From NCBI RefSeq assembly GCF_033118175.1, contig NC_083698.1, forward strand, positions 69,161,001 through 69,225,000: a stretch of 64,000 nt of DNA, written 5' to 3'. The stretch comes from Dama dama (taxonomy: Eukaryota; Chordata; Mammalia; Artiodactyla; Cervidae). Positions 43,603-56,046 of this stretch are shown here, one piece after another (position 1 is the stretch's first letter; each line of letters opens with the position of its first letter). Below the pieces are notes generated by a model, which worked only from the letters and a program-made list of their open reading frames with translations, did no database searches and was not told where the DNA came from. The translations under genes were made by a program, and so were the position numbers.

Positions 43603-44780
43603 ATCTTGAGGCAGAGGAAGCACAGGTCAAATTGCCAACATCCACTGGATCATCAAAAAAGCAAGAGAGTTCCAGAAAAATATCTGCTTTTGCTTTATTG
43701 ACCACACCAAAGCCTTTCACTGTGTGTATCACAACAAACTATGGAAAATTATTTAAGAGATGGGAATACCAGACCACCTGACCTGCCTCTTGAGAAATCT
43801 GTATGCAGGTCAGGAAATGACAGTTAGAACTGAACATGGAGCAACAGACTGGTTCCAAATTGGGAAAGGAGTACGTCAAGGCTGTATATTGTCACTTTTA
43901 TATATGTTTATGTATATTTAACTTTTATGCAGAGTATATCATGAGAAACACTGGGCTGGATGAAGCACAAGCTGGACTCAAGATTGCCAGGAGAAATATC
44001 AACGCAGATAACACCACCCTTATGGTAGAAAGTGAAGAAGAACTAAAGAGCCTCTTGATGAAAGTGAAAGAGGAGAGTGAAAAAGTTGACTTAAAATTCA
44101 ACATTCAGAACACTAAGGTCGTGGCATGTGATCCCATCACTTCATGGCAAATAGATAGGGAAGCAATGGAAACAGTGACAGATTTTATTTTATTTTGGAC
44201 TCCCAAATCACTGTAGATGGTGAAATTAAAAGACACTTGCTCCTTGGAAGAAAAGTTATGACCAACCTAGATAGCATATTAAAAAGCAGAGACATTACTT
44301 TGCCAACAAAGGTTCATCTAGTCAAAACTATGGTTTTTCTTGTAGTCATGTATGGATGTGAGAGTTGGACTATAAAGAAAGCTGAGCACCAAAGAATTGA
44401 TGCTTTTGAACTGTGGTGTTGTAGAAGACTCTTGAGAGTCCCTTGGACTGCAAAGAGATCCAACCAGTCCATCCTAAAGGAAATCAGTCCTGAATATTCA
44501 TTGGAAGGACTGATGCTGAATCTGAAACTCCAATACTTTGGCCACCTGATGCAAAGAGCGGACTCGTTTGAAAAGACCTTGATGCTGGGAAAGATTGAAG
44601 GTGGGAGGAGAAGGGGACAACAGAGGATGAGATGGTTGGATGGCATCACCCAAGTGATGGACTTGAGTTTGGATAGGCTCCAGGAGTTGGTGATGGACAG
44701 GGAAGCCTTAAGTGCTGAAGTCCATGGGGTCACAAGAGTTGGATATGACTGAGCAGCTGAACTGAACTGAAGAATCTTGA
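43603..44780 (+). mobile_element. BovB copy G with short target-site duplication
   Basis: Body 43610-44773, 5'-truncated at the GFRKGRGT region and ending in the standard tail (ctgagcagctgaactgaact). ATCTTGA is repeated at 43603-43609 and 44774-44780 (7 bp, modest evidence). It lies 10 bases from the 5' end of the orphan L1 5'UTR, which points the opposite way. Confidence 0.92.
43610..44752 (+). pseudogene. BovB reverse transcriptase fragment without its YADD box (copy G)
   Basis: Two overlapping frames (43836-44216 and 44195-44752) cover the RT palm to the C-terminus. At 44002-44013 the sequence reads aacgcagataacacc. Relative to the other copies, four codons (N-L-R-Y) are missing and the second Asp is Asn, so YADD is reduced to A-D-N. 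The preceding RT segment has a stop (attatttaag, about 43755). A frameshift at about 44205 moves to the C-terminal frame, which keeps LQYFGH and runs to the tail. Non-functional. Confidence 0.88.
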
Positions 44781-45924
44781 AACCTGCCTCATTGAATTCT
44801 CTCTGATTGCATAATTGATCTGCCTAGCATTGTCAGGAAGTTTTCTTGTGGATAGTGTTAAAGATAAATTTTTTTTTTTTAAAGTGTTGATTGTAAAGAC
44901 TTGTGCTAGATTTTTCAGAATGTATAGAAAAACTATTGAAATTTAGCCAAGAAATTACTAAAAATTACTCTACACATGCAATATTGATGATTCCCACCAA
45001 AGAGGGATTGTTTTTTCCTGATCCCTACTATCTGGGGGAGAAATTATAAGGATTAGACATTTAACTACTGGGTGAGAGAGCAACTCACAAAACACACACA
45101 CACACACACAAAAAAGCAATAATCAAGGACTTTTTTTTGGGTGGTGCTTTTCATTGAAGAGTGAATACAAATAAGCAAGGTTCTTCTCCCTTGATTCTTT
45201 AAAAAATGAGTCATAGGACCTCCTTATAGTTTGTGATGGATACAGGTTTTATACATATGTTGGAAGAGAAGAAGTATAAGTATTACCTTCACATTTAGTG
45301 TCATCTTTTAAAGTATATGACTTGTCAGGATAAGACAGACCAAACTATTTAATCTGCAGTTCCATAAAATGGGCATACTCTTGTATTCTGATGTGCAAAA
45401 CATCTCTAAATGTTTATGGACAGCAGAAAAAGATAATGTTACACAGAGGATTTTAAAAACTGAAATAGACTCATTTACCAAGATGATTAGGAACAATCAT
45501 ATAGGAAGACAAAGTTTATCATTTGCTATACATTTCCCACATAATTCCTTCTCTAGGATGTTTATTCTTAACCCATACACAAAAATACATTTTCATTTAT
45601 GGTCTTCAACAGGGTAGGAATGAAAAGTATTTAATTTAACATCTCTGATTACTTGGTATACTGACCAATGATTTGCCCCTACCAGAGAATGAAAATTCCT
45701 GGAATTGAAATCTGGGCATCACTCCTCCTTTCTCACTATTTTGAGTTTTGTGTCAGCTTCAGTTCTTTCTATCTATAGCAGAAAACACCTGAAACACTGA
45801 AGCCTCTAATAGTTTAATGGGACTTATTAAAGTGTCTAGACACACCTGAAAAAGCCAAAGTATTACATAAGTTGGCACTATATATGCTCTCTTCTGTCCT
45901 TCTCAAACTGTTCATGCATATAAA
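44781..45924. other. Unassigned sequence with a (CA)n microsatellite
   Basis: (AC)10 at 45091-45110 is a plausible polymorphic microsatellite. Nothing else recognised. Confidence 0.6.
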
Positions 45925-46015
45925 TGTGCCCTTCCAGATTGCCAGGCTCCTGGGGGCAGGTACTGTGTCTTGTGTCTCCTTTTTCTTTGCTTCTTTCTTC
46001 GACCCATCAGTGTGG
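45925..46015. mobile_element. L2-like relic (tentative)
   Basis: ggctcctgggggcaggtact and gtgtcttgtgtctcc resemble the gctccatgagggcagggact-gtgtctgtc motif near the L2 3' end. Short and uncertain. Confidence 0.35.
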
Positions 46016-47558
46016 CCTTTGCTTCTCCTGCCTTCTCCAGCCCCCCACCCCTTATTTCAGAAGATGGAGATCATTCTTAATATTTACTGTTAAAATTTTT
46101 AATTCAAAATTACACTAACTAGAGAGAGAAAAATCTGTGTCAACCAATTCACCAGTACATCTGCATTTGGTTTATTCATTGTGCATTTTAATTTTATGGA
46201 CTTCTTAACCTAATGGGGTCAGAAAAGCCATGAACAAAAGGGTAAAATTGACAAATATTAGGACTTATAGCTGGAGGCTGCCCCTAAACCTTTGTGCTAG
46301 GAATTTTGCAGGCAAGCCAGACAGGATCCTGAAGGAGCAATTTCAGAGCAGAGAGAGGCAAAATAAATCCTATTCAGGTGAATAGAGAAACATTTATTCA
46401 TTAAGACATAAGTTGGAGGGAAGAGGAAGTATAAGGGGCTACAGACCTCTGAAGGAAAGAAATAGTTACAGACTCCTGGGAAGAGATATTGTTGGAAATC
46501 TTAAAGTCTAAAGTACCAACTGAGAGTATTGTATTGCTTCCTCTTGGGAAAAAGAGGCCTAAGGGTTCAATTCATTTGTTTTGGACTAATAACAAAAAAA
46601 AGTTTCTGGCTCTACTCTGTGATTTTAAATACGAACAAAGCATATCCAAGAAAGGAAAAGCAGTCTACAGTATGTGACCACATTGTACTCAAGAACATTA
46701 AATTACAAATCAATGAGTGACTTGAAAGGAGATTAAAATTTGTGTTTGTTAGTCTATTTTTAAGTCTTTCTTTTATAAGGCTAGGAAAGAAGGTTATATA
46801 AAGTTTAGTCAGCTTTTGGTAAGATAATCTAAATCCACCTTTTCCACCTTCTGTTTCATATTTGGCAGCAAAAAATTGTTCCGATCACAGTTTCTTGAAG
46901 TATTACTTTGTCAAAAGAAAATATAATTAGAACTGATATTTTAAAATGTACCATAATTGTATTTAGAGATTTGGTAATTTGCTCATGTATGAAATATTCT
47001 GTTAATTTAGCAACAACCAACAGTATTGGAGTCAGGAAATGATCTGACAGTTTTTCTCTTTCCTGTTTTAAAAATACCATCTCTTCTACATTTTTGTCTA
47101 TTCAAAGAGATATAGTCAGTTTCAGCAGTGGATAGGATTAAATGCTTGACATAGCTTTATGGGCATCAGGACCATTTATTTCCTCTCTTCTACTGTACTT
47201 TTTCACACATCTCATACCATTACTGCAACAGCATGACAACAAAAGTACCTCTAGGGTCTAACACATCCTTTCCAGGTTCTTAATTCGTAACCCCAATCAG
47301 CATAAATCTGTTTCTTATTCCTCATTCCTGCCTTGAAAACTGTGCAAATCCCCTCCTTTCTACTATTTTCATTTTTCACTTAAAAGGAGATTTTTTTTTC
47401 TATTTGGCAAAAGTTTGGTCATTTGAATTCTCCCCCGAATGGTGAATTCTTGTCATGCTGCCTACATGCTGATTCAGATCAATGAATCAAAACTTACTGG
47501 GATACAATATTTCTCATAAAGAAAGGGGTTCCTTTCCCACAAACTATAAAATCGCACA
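46016..47558. other. Unassigned AT-rich sequence
   Basis: About 1.5 kb; overlapping short frames near 46489-46720 and 46856-47080 show no domain. No repeat recognised. Confidence 0.5.
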
Positions 47559-48045
47559 CAGGCATACCTCAGAGATTTTGTAGGTTTACTTTGAGACCAC
47601 AGCAGTAAAGCAAATATCACAACAAAGTCAGTCACATGCATTTTTTTCATTTCCTAGTGCACATGAAAGTTATGTTTACACTATACTGTAGCCTTCTAAG
47701 TGTGCCATAGCATTATGTCTAAAAAAACAGTGTACATACTTTAATTAAAAAATACTTGATTGCTAAAATATGATAACCATCCTCTGAGGCTTCAGTAAGT
47801 AGTAGTAGTAGTAACATAGAAGATCAGTGGTTGCAGATCACCATAACAAATATAATACCAATGGAAAGTCTTGAAATGTTGGGAGAATTACCAAAATGTG
47901 ACAGAGACACAAAGTGAGCAAATGCTATTGGAAAAAAGGTGGCAGTAGACTTGTTCAACACAGGGTTGCCACATATGTTCAAAAGGTAAAAAAATCTATC
48001 TGTGAAGTGCAGAAAAGCAAAGTGCAATAAAATGAAGTATGCCTG
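47559..48045 (-). mobile_element. Tigger1-like DNA transposon, internally deleted
   Basis: Terminal inverted repeats: left CAGGCATACCTCAGAGATTT (47559 onward), right ending in AAGTATGCCTG at 48045. Internal blocks tatgtttacactatactgta, ggttgcagatcaccataaca, ccaaaatgtgacagagacac and gcagtagacttgttcaacac match the Tigger1 ends in antisense. The transposase gene is absent. TA follows at 48046-48047; the left TA has decayed to CA. An (AGT)n run lies inside at about 47796-47812. About 487 bp, non-autonomous. Confidence 0.9.
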
Positions 48046-48281
48046 TAACATTGAGACATCAAGTATTAAAGTTGTGTAGAAAACAAATTCAGTGAATCTA
48101 CCATTCTTCATTCACATCATCTAAGGTTAGAATCATCAAAGTCAAAAGAAATAGATGACTTTCTCCCTTTTTTCTACTGAGAGCACTCTTCCTACAGCCC
48201 ACTTGCCTACTTTCTGGAACCTTGGTGTTGAGATGTGAGGCTATATTTGAGAAAGTGTACTGCATGGGCATAATTTAGAAG
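48046..48281. other. Short unassigned spacer
   Basis: Nothing recognised. Confidence 0.5.
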
Positions 48282-48475
48282 ACTGCAAAGCATCGAGGCC
48301 CTGGAGTCAGATACCCTGACCTTGAATTTCAGCTACTCCACAGAACTTTCAGCAAGTTATTTATCCTACCTAAACTTCGTATTCTTACCCGAAAAACAAG
48401 AGTAATGGGGGTACCTGCCTTTTTCGGTTATTTTGGGACATTTGGAGTGATAAGTTACATGACTGTTGTGCTGGA
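48282..48475 (+). mobile_element. MIR SINE
   Basis: ctggagtcagataccctgac, cttgaatttcagctactcca, tcagcaagttatttatccta, acaagagtaatgggggtacc follow the MIR order. Confidence 0.82.
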
Positions 48476-50334
48476 TTAAATACTATCTAGCCATATATTT
48501 TAAACAAAGTATGAGCTGAGGTGGCTGCTATGAGATTGGAGTATTTTCTCCTAGTATTTAACTTCTATTTAATTGACAGTGACCCCTAATTAGAATCACA
48601 CAAATTTCTAGTTAATTTCTTTCCTCTTTCTTCTCAACCGATTTCTAATCGAAGTGAATCCTGCAATGATGTTGTCCCAATATTACATTTAAAGTAAAAA
48701 TATGTGTAGAAACTATATGAATTCTGAAAATCAATGAACAGAAACCTCAATTAAAATAAAATCAGAATGCTAGAGAGGTTACTCTTATACCTTGCAATGA
48801 TAGGAGAGCCCAACAAGAAAAACAAAGACTTCTTATTATCTAGTAAAATCTCAGCCAATGCAAGATTGTCACAACTCAGCCAGAAAGAAAAAAAGCCACT
48901 ATACTTAAGCTCTTAACTTCCTCAATGAACTCTTTGTTTATTGTAGCCTTCCCAACTTTCTTTCCCCTCTTTAAAGAGTTCTCCTCTCCTGTGGTATGGG
49001 GATTTACAAGTGACTTGACATAGCTGTAGACCCCAAATTCCAATTTTTTCTCATTTCTGAGTTTTGTTGTTTGGTCTGATTTTCTAGTTGAAGAGAGAAT
49101 AGTTTGAAGAGCACAAAATTATATTTGAGAAATATAAATTTCAGTATCTCACTATGACTAGGCCTTTCTTTCTCTGATATTGATTTGCAGAAATGAAATG
49201 CATGGAAAAAAAGAATTAAGATCAATTTAGATAACTCAAATAATTGAGCAGAAGAAGGAAATTTAATGTTTGCTCCAGCTGCAATACAGTAATGAGTTCT
49301 CATTTGTGACATACACTGTTTAGAATGAAATTGGTAAAGAATAGGGTTTTCTTCTTATAATACTTTATTTTATCTGAAACATTGGTATTTAAGCCATTTA
49401 TTAACCATATTCCTCATGTCTTTCAGGTTAAAAATTGTTTTAATTGCCTAAAATTTTTTTCTATCAAATTATAATGACATAGGTAAATTTATAAATATTT
49501 GATTTTTAAGGACTATAGGATGATACTAGGGACTTAAAAGTCTGTTTGGATTATCATTTGATATTCTAAATACAAACATTCTAACTAGGTAAAACTATAG
49601 AAACTGGACTTTTTAAGTGAATGCAATATCCTCAACTGGAGTTAAAAGATTAATCCTTCAAAAATGTGTGAAAATGCTTTCCTATAAAACTGTTAGTTTT
49701 CAAATAATACAGGCCATTGAACTGGCTATGTGGATGGCCTTGAAAAAAAAATAGCATAAAGATGAGTAGATGTAATCTTTTTTTGAAAAGTTGAAAAATG
49801 TTCTTTTAGAATGTTCTTGGAGAATTACTTTTTGGAAAGGTTAAGGAATGTTTATAGAAGTGAGTCTGGCCTAGTACCTTTAATTTTGGCTAAAGGTACA
49901 GTGATTTTAGTCATAAGAGTACACAAGCTAGAATCACAAAGTGTTGAAAAGAAAAAATGCAAAAAGTGAAGGATGGCTTTCTGTATTACCATTCTGACCA
50001 TCAATAGAACTATGATGGACTCTCTGTCATTTTTATAGGACTAGCTAAATCTTCGTTGTTTACTAAAGGCAAGTGGCACATCAGTAAACATTCTAGGACC
50101 AAAGGGTTATTAATAATGTTGTCTAGTTTGAATTCCCAGAGGAAACAGGAAACAGATTTTCTTTATTTGAATCTGAAGCCTTAAGCTGGAGAGATGTGGC
50201 CTGCTACAGTATATGTGTTTACCATGCTATGTCTTGCTTTAGGTCACAATATGACAGTCATTGAAAACTAACTATATGCTACATCTCCTTGGGAAAAGGA
50301 GTTGTATAATTCCTTAAGGAGTCTGTAAAAGCAG
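48476..50334. other. Unassigned AT-rich sequence
   Basis: About 1.9 kb, no recognised repeat. The minus-strand frame 49004-49312 has no domain. Confidence 0.5.
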
Positions 50335-51499
50335 TGGGTTTGGTGCCTGAGATGGTGGAGTAGAAAGACTCTGAGCTCACCTCCTCTCATGGGTATACCA
50401 AAATTACAAGTATTCACAGAGCAACCATCAATGAGAATGACCCAAAGACTAGCAGAAAAGATTTCCCACAAGTAAAGATATATACATAAAGAACCACAAT
50501 GAAATGAGTAGGAAGGGTAGAGATGTAGGATAATTAACATCCACATCCTCAGGAAGGTAACCCAGAAATGGGAGGATAATCACAATTATAGAGGTTCTCC
50601 CTATGGAATGAGGAGTTCAAGCTCCAGATTAGTTTCCCCAGTGTGGGACCCTTCAACAGAAAGACAAACTTCCAGAATGTCTCTGCTTTTAAGGCTAGCA
50701 ACAGAGCTTGTGTATGGGAGAGCTGGAGGTCTATAGAAAACAGCCTCCACTCTTAAGGGCTCAGACAAATTCTCACATACTCTGAGACCAAGTACAGAGG
50801 AAGTAATTTGGAAGGAACTTGTTTCAGACCCACTTGCTGATCTTGGAGAGCTTCCTAGAGAGGCAGGAGGTGAGTGCAATTCTCCCAGGGATCTAGATGC
50901 TGCTAGCAGCCATTTTGGGAGCTTGTTCTATCATGAAGACACTGGTATGGGCAAACATCATCTTAAAGTCCTCCCTCTAGTGAATTAGTGCCAGGGCCTT
51001 ACCTTCCCACCATCTGGTCATCACAAGTCCCAAGATCCCCAGGTGATGCAGACAGCTACCCTTGGATATAGTGCGACTCACCAGAGAGGTGGTACCAGCC
51101 GTGATACCTCTGGGTCCCACATCCACCTGTGCTGGGACCTGCCTTACCAAGCAGCAGGCCTGTACAATTTGTCTACTACCACACATCATAACCGGCCATG
51201 CCTGATGCTGCCCTACCTACAAGCATACCTAAGCAACCTTTGAGGCAGGGTCTGGCAGCTAACTGGGCCAGGGGCCAGCATGCTGACGGGCACACTGGCA
51301 CTGAGTGGCTTTGCCATAGCAAAAGGGCCCACACAACCCACTTGGGCGCACCCCTCAATCACATAGCGCCGTGACCAGAGGGTAGCATGCTGCTGGGACC
51401 ACAGGACACCTTCTGCATATGGCCACTTCTCCAAGACTGGGACACAAAGCTGACATACTTAATAATAGAAATAAAAACAGAGAATTAGGCAAAATGAGG

Positions 51500-52012
51500 A
51501 GACAGAGGAATGTGTTACAAATGAAGGAACAAGAACTAAGTGAACTTGAGTTTCAAAATCCTAGAAGAACTAAGTGAACTGGAGATAAGTAATCTACCTG
51601 ACAATGAATTCAAACTTGGGAGAGAATGGATGAACACAGTGAGAAATTAAGCAAGAAGTTAGAAGATATAAAGAAGAACCAAATGGAGTTGAAGACTGTA
51701 ATAACCAAAAAATGCACTAGAAGGATTCAACAGATTACATGATACAGAGGAACAGATCAGTGAACTTGAAGACAGAGTAGTGCAAGTTACCCAAGCTGTG
51801 GAGAAAAAGAAAATAGCATAAAGAGGCCAGAAGGGAGTGGCATGATGTACTTAAAGTGATGAAAGTAAAAACCTATAACCAAGAATAGTCCAGCCAGTAA
51901 GACTATCATTCAGTTTTGAAGGATGGATTAAAAAGTGTTGCAAAGAAGCAAAAGCTGAAAGAGTCCTGCAATGCTAAACTGGCTTTACAAAAAATGCTAA
52001 AAGGACTTCTTT
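51500..52012 (+). pseudogene. L1 ORF1 remnant (L1 copy 3)
   Basis: The A-rich coiled-coil-like part (aagttagaagatataaagaa, gaacttgaagacagagtag) and the C-terminal end (aagactatcattcagttttg, ctttacaaaaaatgctaaaa, ggacttctttaa) are recognisable. The RRM region appears deleted between about 51810 and 51830 (aaaatagcata joined to agaggccagaagggagtgg). Multiple stops. Confidence 0.72.
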
Positions 52013-52789
52013 AAGTGGAAAAGAAAAAAAATACACTAGAAATATTAAAATTATAAAAATAAAAGTATCATTGGTAAAAGCAAATATACAGAAGGGTAAT
52101 AAAATCAACCACTTAAAAAGCTAGTAGGAAGGTTAAAACAAAAAAGTAATAAAATCACCTATATTCACAAAAGGTGGGTAAGGGATACACACACAAAAAA
52201 GATGTAAAACATGAAGTCAAAGAGAATCAAAATGCAGAGTTGCTAGAATGCATTTGAACTTAAGATGTCATCAATTTAAAATAATTATCTATCTGTCATT
52301 ATATATAATCCTCCTGGTAACAATAAACTAGAAATATGTAATAAATACACACAAGAAAGAGAATGGAATTCAAACATAATACTAAAGATAGTCATCAAAT
52401 CTCAAGGGAAGAGAGCAAAAGGAGAAAGTAACACAAAAGAACTACAAAACCAATGAGAAAACAATGAACAAAATGACAATAAGTACATAAGTGTTAGTAA
52501 TTTAAATGTAAATAGGTTAAATGCTCAAATTAAAAGACACAGGATGACTGCATGGATTTAAAAAAAATTCTTCAATATGTTGCCCACACTTCTGAGCTAA
52601 AAACATACACAGATTGAAAGTAAGAGGGTGGAAAAAGATATTCCATGCACAAATTAGTGAAAATAAAGCTGGGGTTGCAATGCTTGCATCAGACAAAATA
52701 GATTTTAAAGTCAAGATAGTTATAAGAGACAAAGACATTACATAGTGATAAAGGGATCAGTGTAAGAAGATAGAACAGTGTTAAATATA

Positions 52790-52998
52790 CAGTTGATCCT
52801 TAAATAATGTGGATGTCAGGGGCACCAACCCCCAGGCAGTCAAAAGTTTTTATATAACTTTAAAGTCTTCCCTCTGTATCCATGTTTCTGAAACTAAAGA
52901 TGAAGGGATTACGTAGTATAGTACTATGTATTGTTTTTAAAAACCTGCCTATAAGTGAACCTACAAAATTCAATCCTGTGTTGTTCAAGGGTAAACTG
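52790..52998. mobile_element. Tigger-type (MER2-like) MITE inside L1 ORF2
   Basis: 209 bp. Left end CAGTTGATCCTTAAATAATG and right end, read in reverse, CAGTTTACCCTTGAACAACA are imperfect terminal inverted repeats. TA flanks both sides (52788-52789, 52999-53000), as expected for the Tc1/mariner-pogo group. The internal caggggcaccaacccccagg matches MER2/Tigger elements. L1 ORF2 resumes on both sides. Confidence 0.85.
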
Positions 52999-53152
52999 TA
53001 TATAGATCCAACACAGGAGCACTGAAATACATACAGTGAATACTAACATGATAATAGTAGGAGAATATAACACCTCACTTACATTAATGGATAGATCATC
53101 CAAACAGAAATCAATAAAGAAACACTTGCCCCTAAATAAAACAAACAGTACT

Positions 53153-53199
53153 GTCTCTCTCTCTATATGTGTGTGTGTATATATGTGTGTGTGTGTATA
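53153..53199. repeat. Compound microsatellite in L1 copy 3
   Basis: (TC)n followed by mixed (TG)n/(TA)n. Likely length-variable. Confidence 0.85.
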
Positions 53200-55534
53200 A
53201 CATTCCATTCAAAAGCAGTACATTCTTTTCAAATGCACATGAAACATTTTCCGGGATAGGTAACATTTTAGGCCACAAAACAAATCTCAGTTTAAGAATA
53301 CTGAAATCCTATGAAGCATCTTTTTCAACCAAAATGCTGTGAGATTAGAAATCAAATATAAGAAGAAAATGCTGTGAAACCCAAAGACATATAGAGGCTA
53401 AACAATATACTATTAAATAGAAATGAGTTACTGAAGAAATCAAAGAGGAAGTAAAGAAAAATACCAGTCTATGGGATGCAGCAAAAGCATTTCTAGAAGT
53501 CTTTTGTAGCAATACAAGTCTACCTCAGGAAACAAGAAAAATCTCAAATAAACAATCTAATCTTACACCTAAAGAATCTATAAAAAGAACAAACAAAACC
53601 AAAAGTTAGAAGAAAGAAATAAATCATAAAGTCAGAGCAGAAATAAATGAAATAGAGACTTAAAAAAATAGAAAAGATCAACAAAACTGAGAACTGATTC
53701 TTGGAAAAGATAAACACAACTGGTCAATCTTTAGCCAGATTCATCACAAAAAGAGGGAGAGGGCCAAAATAAATAAAATTAGAACTTAAAGAGGAGAAGT
53801 TGCAACCAACATGAAAGAAATACAAAGGATCCTATGTGATTACTCTGAGCAATTATGCAGCAGTAAACTGGACAACCTACATGACATGGATAAATTCTTA
53901 TAAATCTCCTGCGACTGAACCAGGAAGATATAGAAAACATGAACAAACTAATTACCAGTACTGAAACTGAACTGGTAATGAAAAAACTCCCCAAAAAAAG
54001 AAAGTCCAAGACTATGGTTTCATAGGTGAATTCTACCAAATATTTAAAGAAAAGTTAACTCTGTTCTTCTCAAACTATTCCAAAAGACTGAGTATAAAAA
54101 CACTTCTGAATTCATTCTATTAAGCTAGCATAACTCTGATACGAAAACCACACAAAAATACCTAAAAAAACAAAATTAAAAAAAAATACAATTCAATATC
54201 ACTAATGAACACGGATGCACAAATCCTCAAAAAATATTAGAAAATTAATTCAACCATATGTTAAAATAATGATATACATTTATTGGGGGGGATTTATCTT
54301 ATGGATAGGAGGATGGTTCATATCCACAAATCAGTCAATATGATAAATCATATTAACAAATTGAAGACAAGATTATATGACCATCAAAATTCATAAAATG
54401 CTTAAAAATTCAGCATCCCATTTATAATAAAAAAATGTTACAAAGTGGATTTGGAGAGAACATTTATTCAAATAGTTAAAGGATATATATGACAGGCCCA
54501 TAAGCTAATATTATATTCAATGGTGAAAAGTTGAAAGCATTTCCTCTAAGATCAGCAACAAGACAAGGATGCCATAGTCCTCAAGGCAATCTACAGATTT
54601 AGTGAAATCACTATCAAGATATTTAATAGCGTTTTTCACAGAACTATAATAAATAATTATAAAATTTGTATGGAAACTTGAAACACCCCACATAGCCGAA
54701 ATAGTCTTGAGAAAGAAGAACAAACGTGATGGTGTCATGCTCCCTGACTATACTGCAGCGCCACGGTAATCAAAACTACACACCAAAAGCATGATAATGG
54801 CAAAAAGCAGGCATAGAGATCAATGTAACAGAATAGAGAGCTTAGAAATAAACCCTCACTTATATGTTCAATCAGTCTACAACAAAGGAGTCAAGAATGT
54901 ACAACAGAGAAAAGACAGTCTTTTCAGTAAATAGTCTTGGGAAAACTGGACACCTACATTCAAAAGAATTAAACTGGACCACTTTCTCACACTATACACA
55001 GAAGTCAAAATGGATTAAAAAATCATATGTAAGACCTCAAATCACAAAACTTCTATAAGAAAACATAGGATGTATACTTTTAGACATTAGTCTTAGCGAT
55101 GATCTGTCCTCTCAAGCAAGGGAAAAAAAGCAAAAATAAACAAACCCCTTCCCTCTGGCAGTCATCTGTCTGTTCTCTGTATCTATGATTGAAATAGGTG
55201 AGGCAGATTAAGAGGAACAAACTTTTAGTTACAGAATAGATGAGTTACAGGATGATGTACAGCCTGGAGAGTATAGTCAATAATATTTTAATAACTTTGT
55301 ATGGTGATAGATTGTATCTAGACTCATTGTAATAATCATTTCGTAGTATATAGAAATATTGAATATGCTATGCACCTGGAAATGATATAGTGTTGTAGTC
55401 GTTATACTTCAATAAAAATATTTGTTTACAAAAAATAATAAATTTAAACAAATTAATGAAAGTGATGGGTTGTGCATCATAGTAATTCAAAATGATAGCA
55501 TTCCTTTCGATTTGGTTCAAGTTTGTTTAATATA

Positions 55535-55640
55535 TTTTGGGGCTGTACACTGTGCCAAGCTCTTTACTAGGCAGTTGGGGCTATAAAAGTATATCATTCT
55601 AGTCCTATAGGAATTAATAAAATAAGGGTGATACTGACTC
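55535..55640. mobile_element. L2-like relic (tentative)
   Basis: tgtacactgtgccaagctct, ttactaggcagttggggcta and tctagtcctataggaatt resemble the old 'tgtgccaggcactg... ggggatac' LINE segment. Confidence 0.4.
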
Positions 55641-55960
55641 CTAAAAAACAAAACCAAACAATCAAAACTATAAACAAAAAATACTAAATATTATGTGTAT
55701 TACTAGATTGAGGTGAAACAAATAAAGCTTCTCTCTTTGGGAGATGGATTTTTTTTTTCAGGAGAAGAAAGGAAAAGGGATACCCAGTTGAGAAATATGA
55801 TGTGTCAAGGCAGAGAGCTATGACAGTTCACATAGCAATTAGTTAGCCATGTGTGGTCCTGCTTGTGCTTGTGGTAAAAACAACATCGTTTGTTTCTACT
55901 TCTGATAAATGCCAAGAGCTTGGTCATCTTCTTTAACTGTCTTTCTGCTTTATTTCTTGT
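55641..55960. other. Unassigned AT-rich spacer
   Basis: No feature recognised. Confidence 0.5.
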
Positions 55961-56046
55961 GAGTCCTGTAGTGATCCAGTGGTTAAGAATCTGCCATCCA
56001 ACGCAGGGGACTTGAGTTCAGTCCCTGGTTGGGGAATTAAGATCCC
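55961..56046 (+). mobile_element. CHR-like tRNA-derived SINE, truncated
   Basis: gatccagtggttaagaatct, gccatccaacgcaggggact, cagtccctggttggggaatt, aagatccca follow the head of the artiodactyl/cetacean CHR-type SINE. It stops where a Bov-tA head begins. Confidence 0.8.

Larger units (their letters stand above)
52500..55110 (+). pseudogene. L1 ORF2 remnant (L1 copy 3)
   Basis: Endonuclease remnants run from about 52500 (aatgtaaataggttaaatgc, gcaatgcttgcatcagacaa, gacattacatagtgataaag). The frame is broken by the Tigger-type MITE at 52790-52998. RT remnants follow from 53640 (gaactgattcttggaaaaga, aatggtgaaaagttgaaagc). The segment carrying the FADD box appears missing: the atttcctctaagatcagcaa block at about 54540 jumps to caaggcaatctacagattta at about 54580, losing several hundred bases. 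The C-terminal part ends about 55110. Heavily decayed. Confidence 0.75.
50335..55440 (+). mobile_element. Old near-full-length L1 (L1MA-like), L1 copy 3
   Basis: Begins ggtgcctgagatggtggagt (L1-type 5' start). The 5'UTR runs to about 51480, ORF1 remnants to about 52010, ORF2 remnants from about 52500 to 55110, and the 3'UTR (acaaacttttagttacagaa, tgatgtacagcctggagagt, cgttatacttcaataaaaat) to the A-rich end at about 55440. Much more diverged than L1 copy 1. A degraded duplication is possible: aaagcagtgggttt (50329-50342) versus aaagtgatgggttg (about 55460-55473). Confidence 0.85.

Noticed and set aside
43592..43610. Orphan L1 5'UTR and BovB copy G as one chimeric insertion
   Set aside because: BovB copy G has its own flanking ATCTTGA pair that excludes the L1 part, so two events are more likely, though the duplication is short.
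47824..48111. Minus-strand frame of 95 codons
   Set aside because: It overlaps the internally deleted Tigger1-like element; no transposase motif in it.
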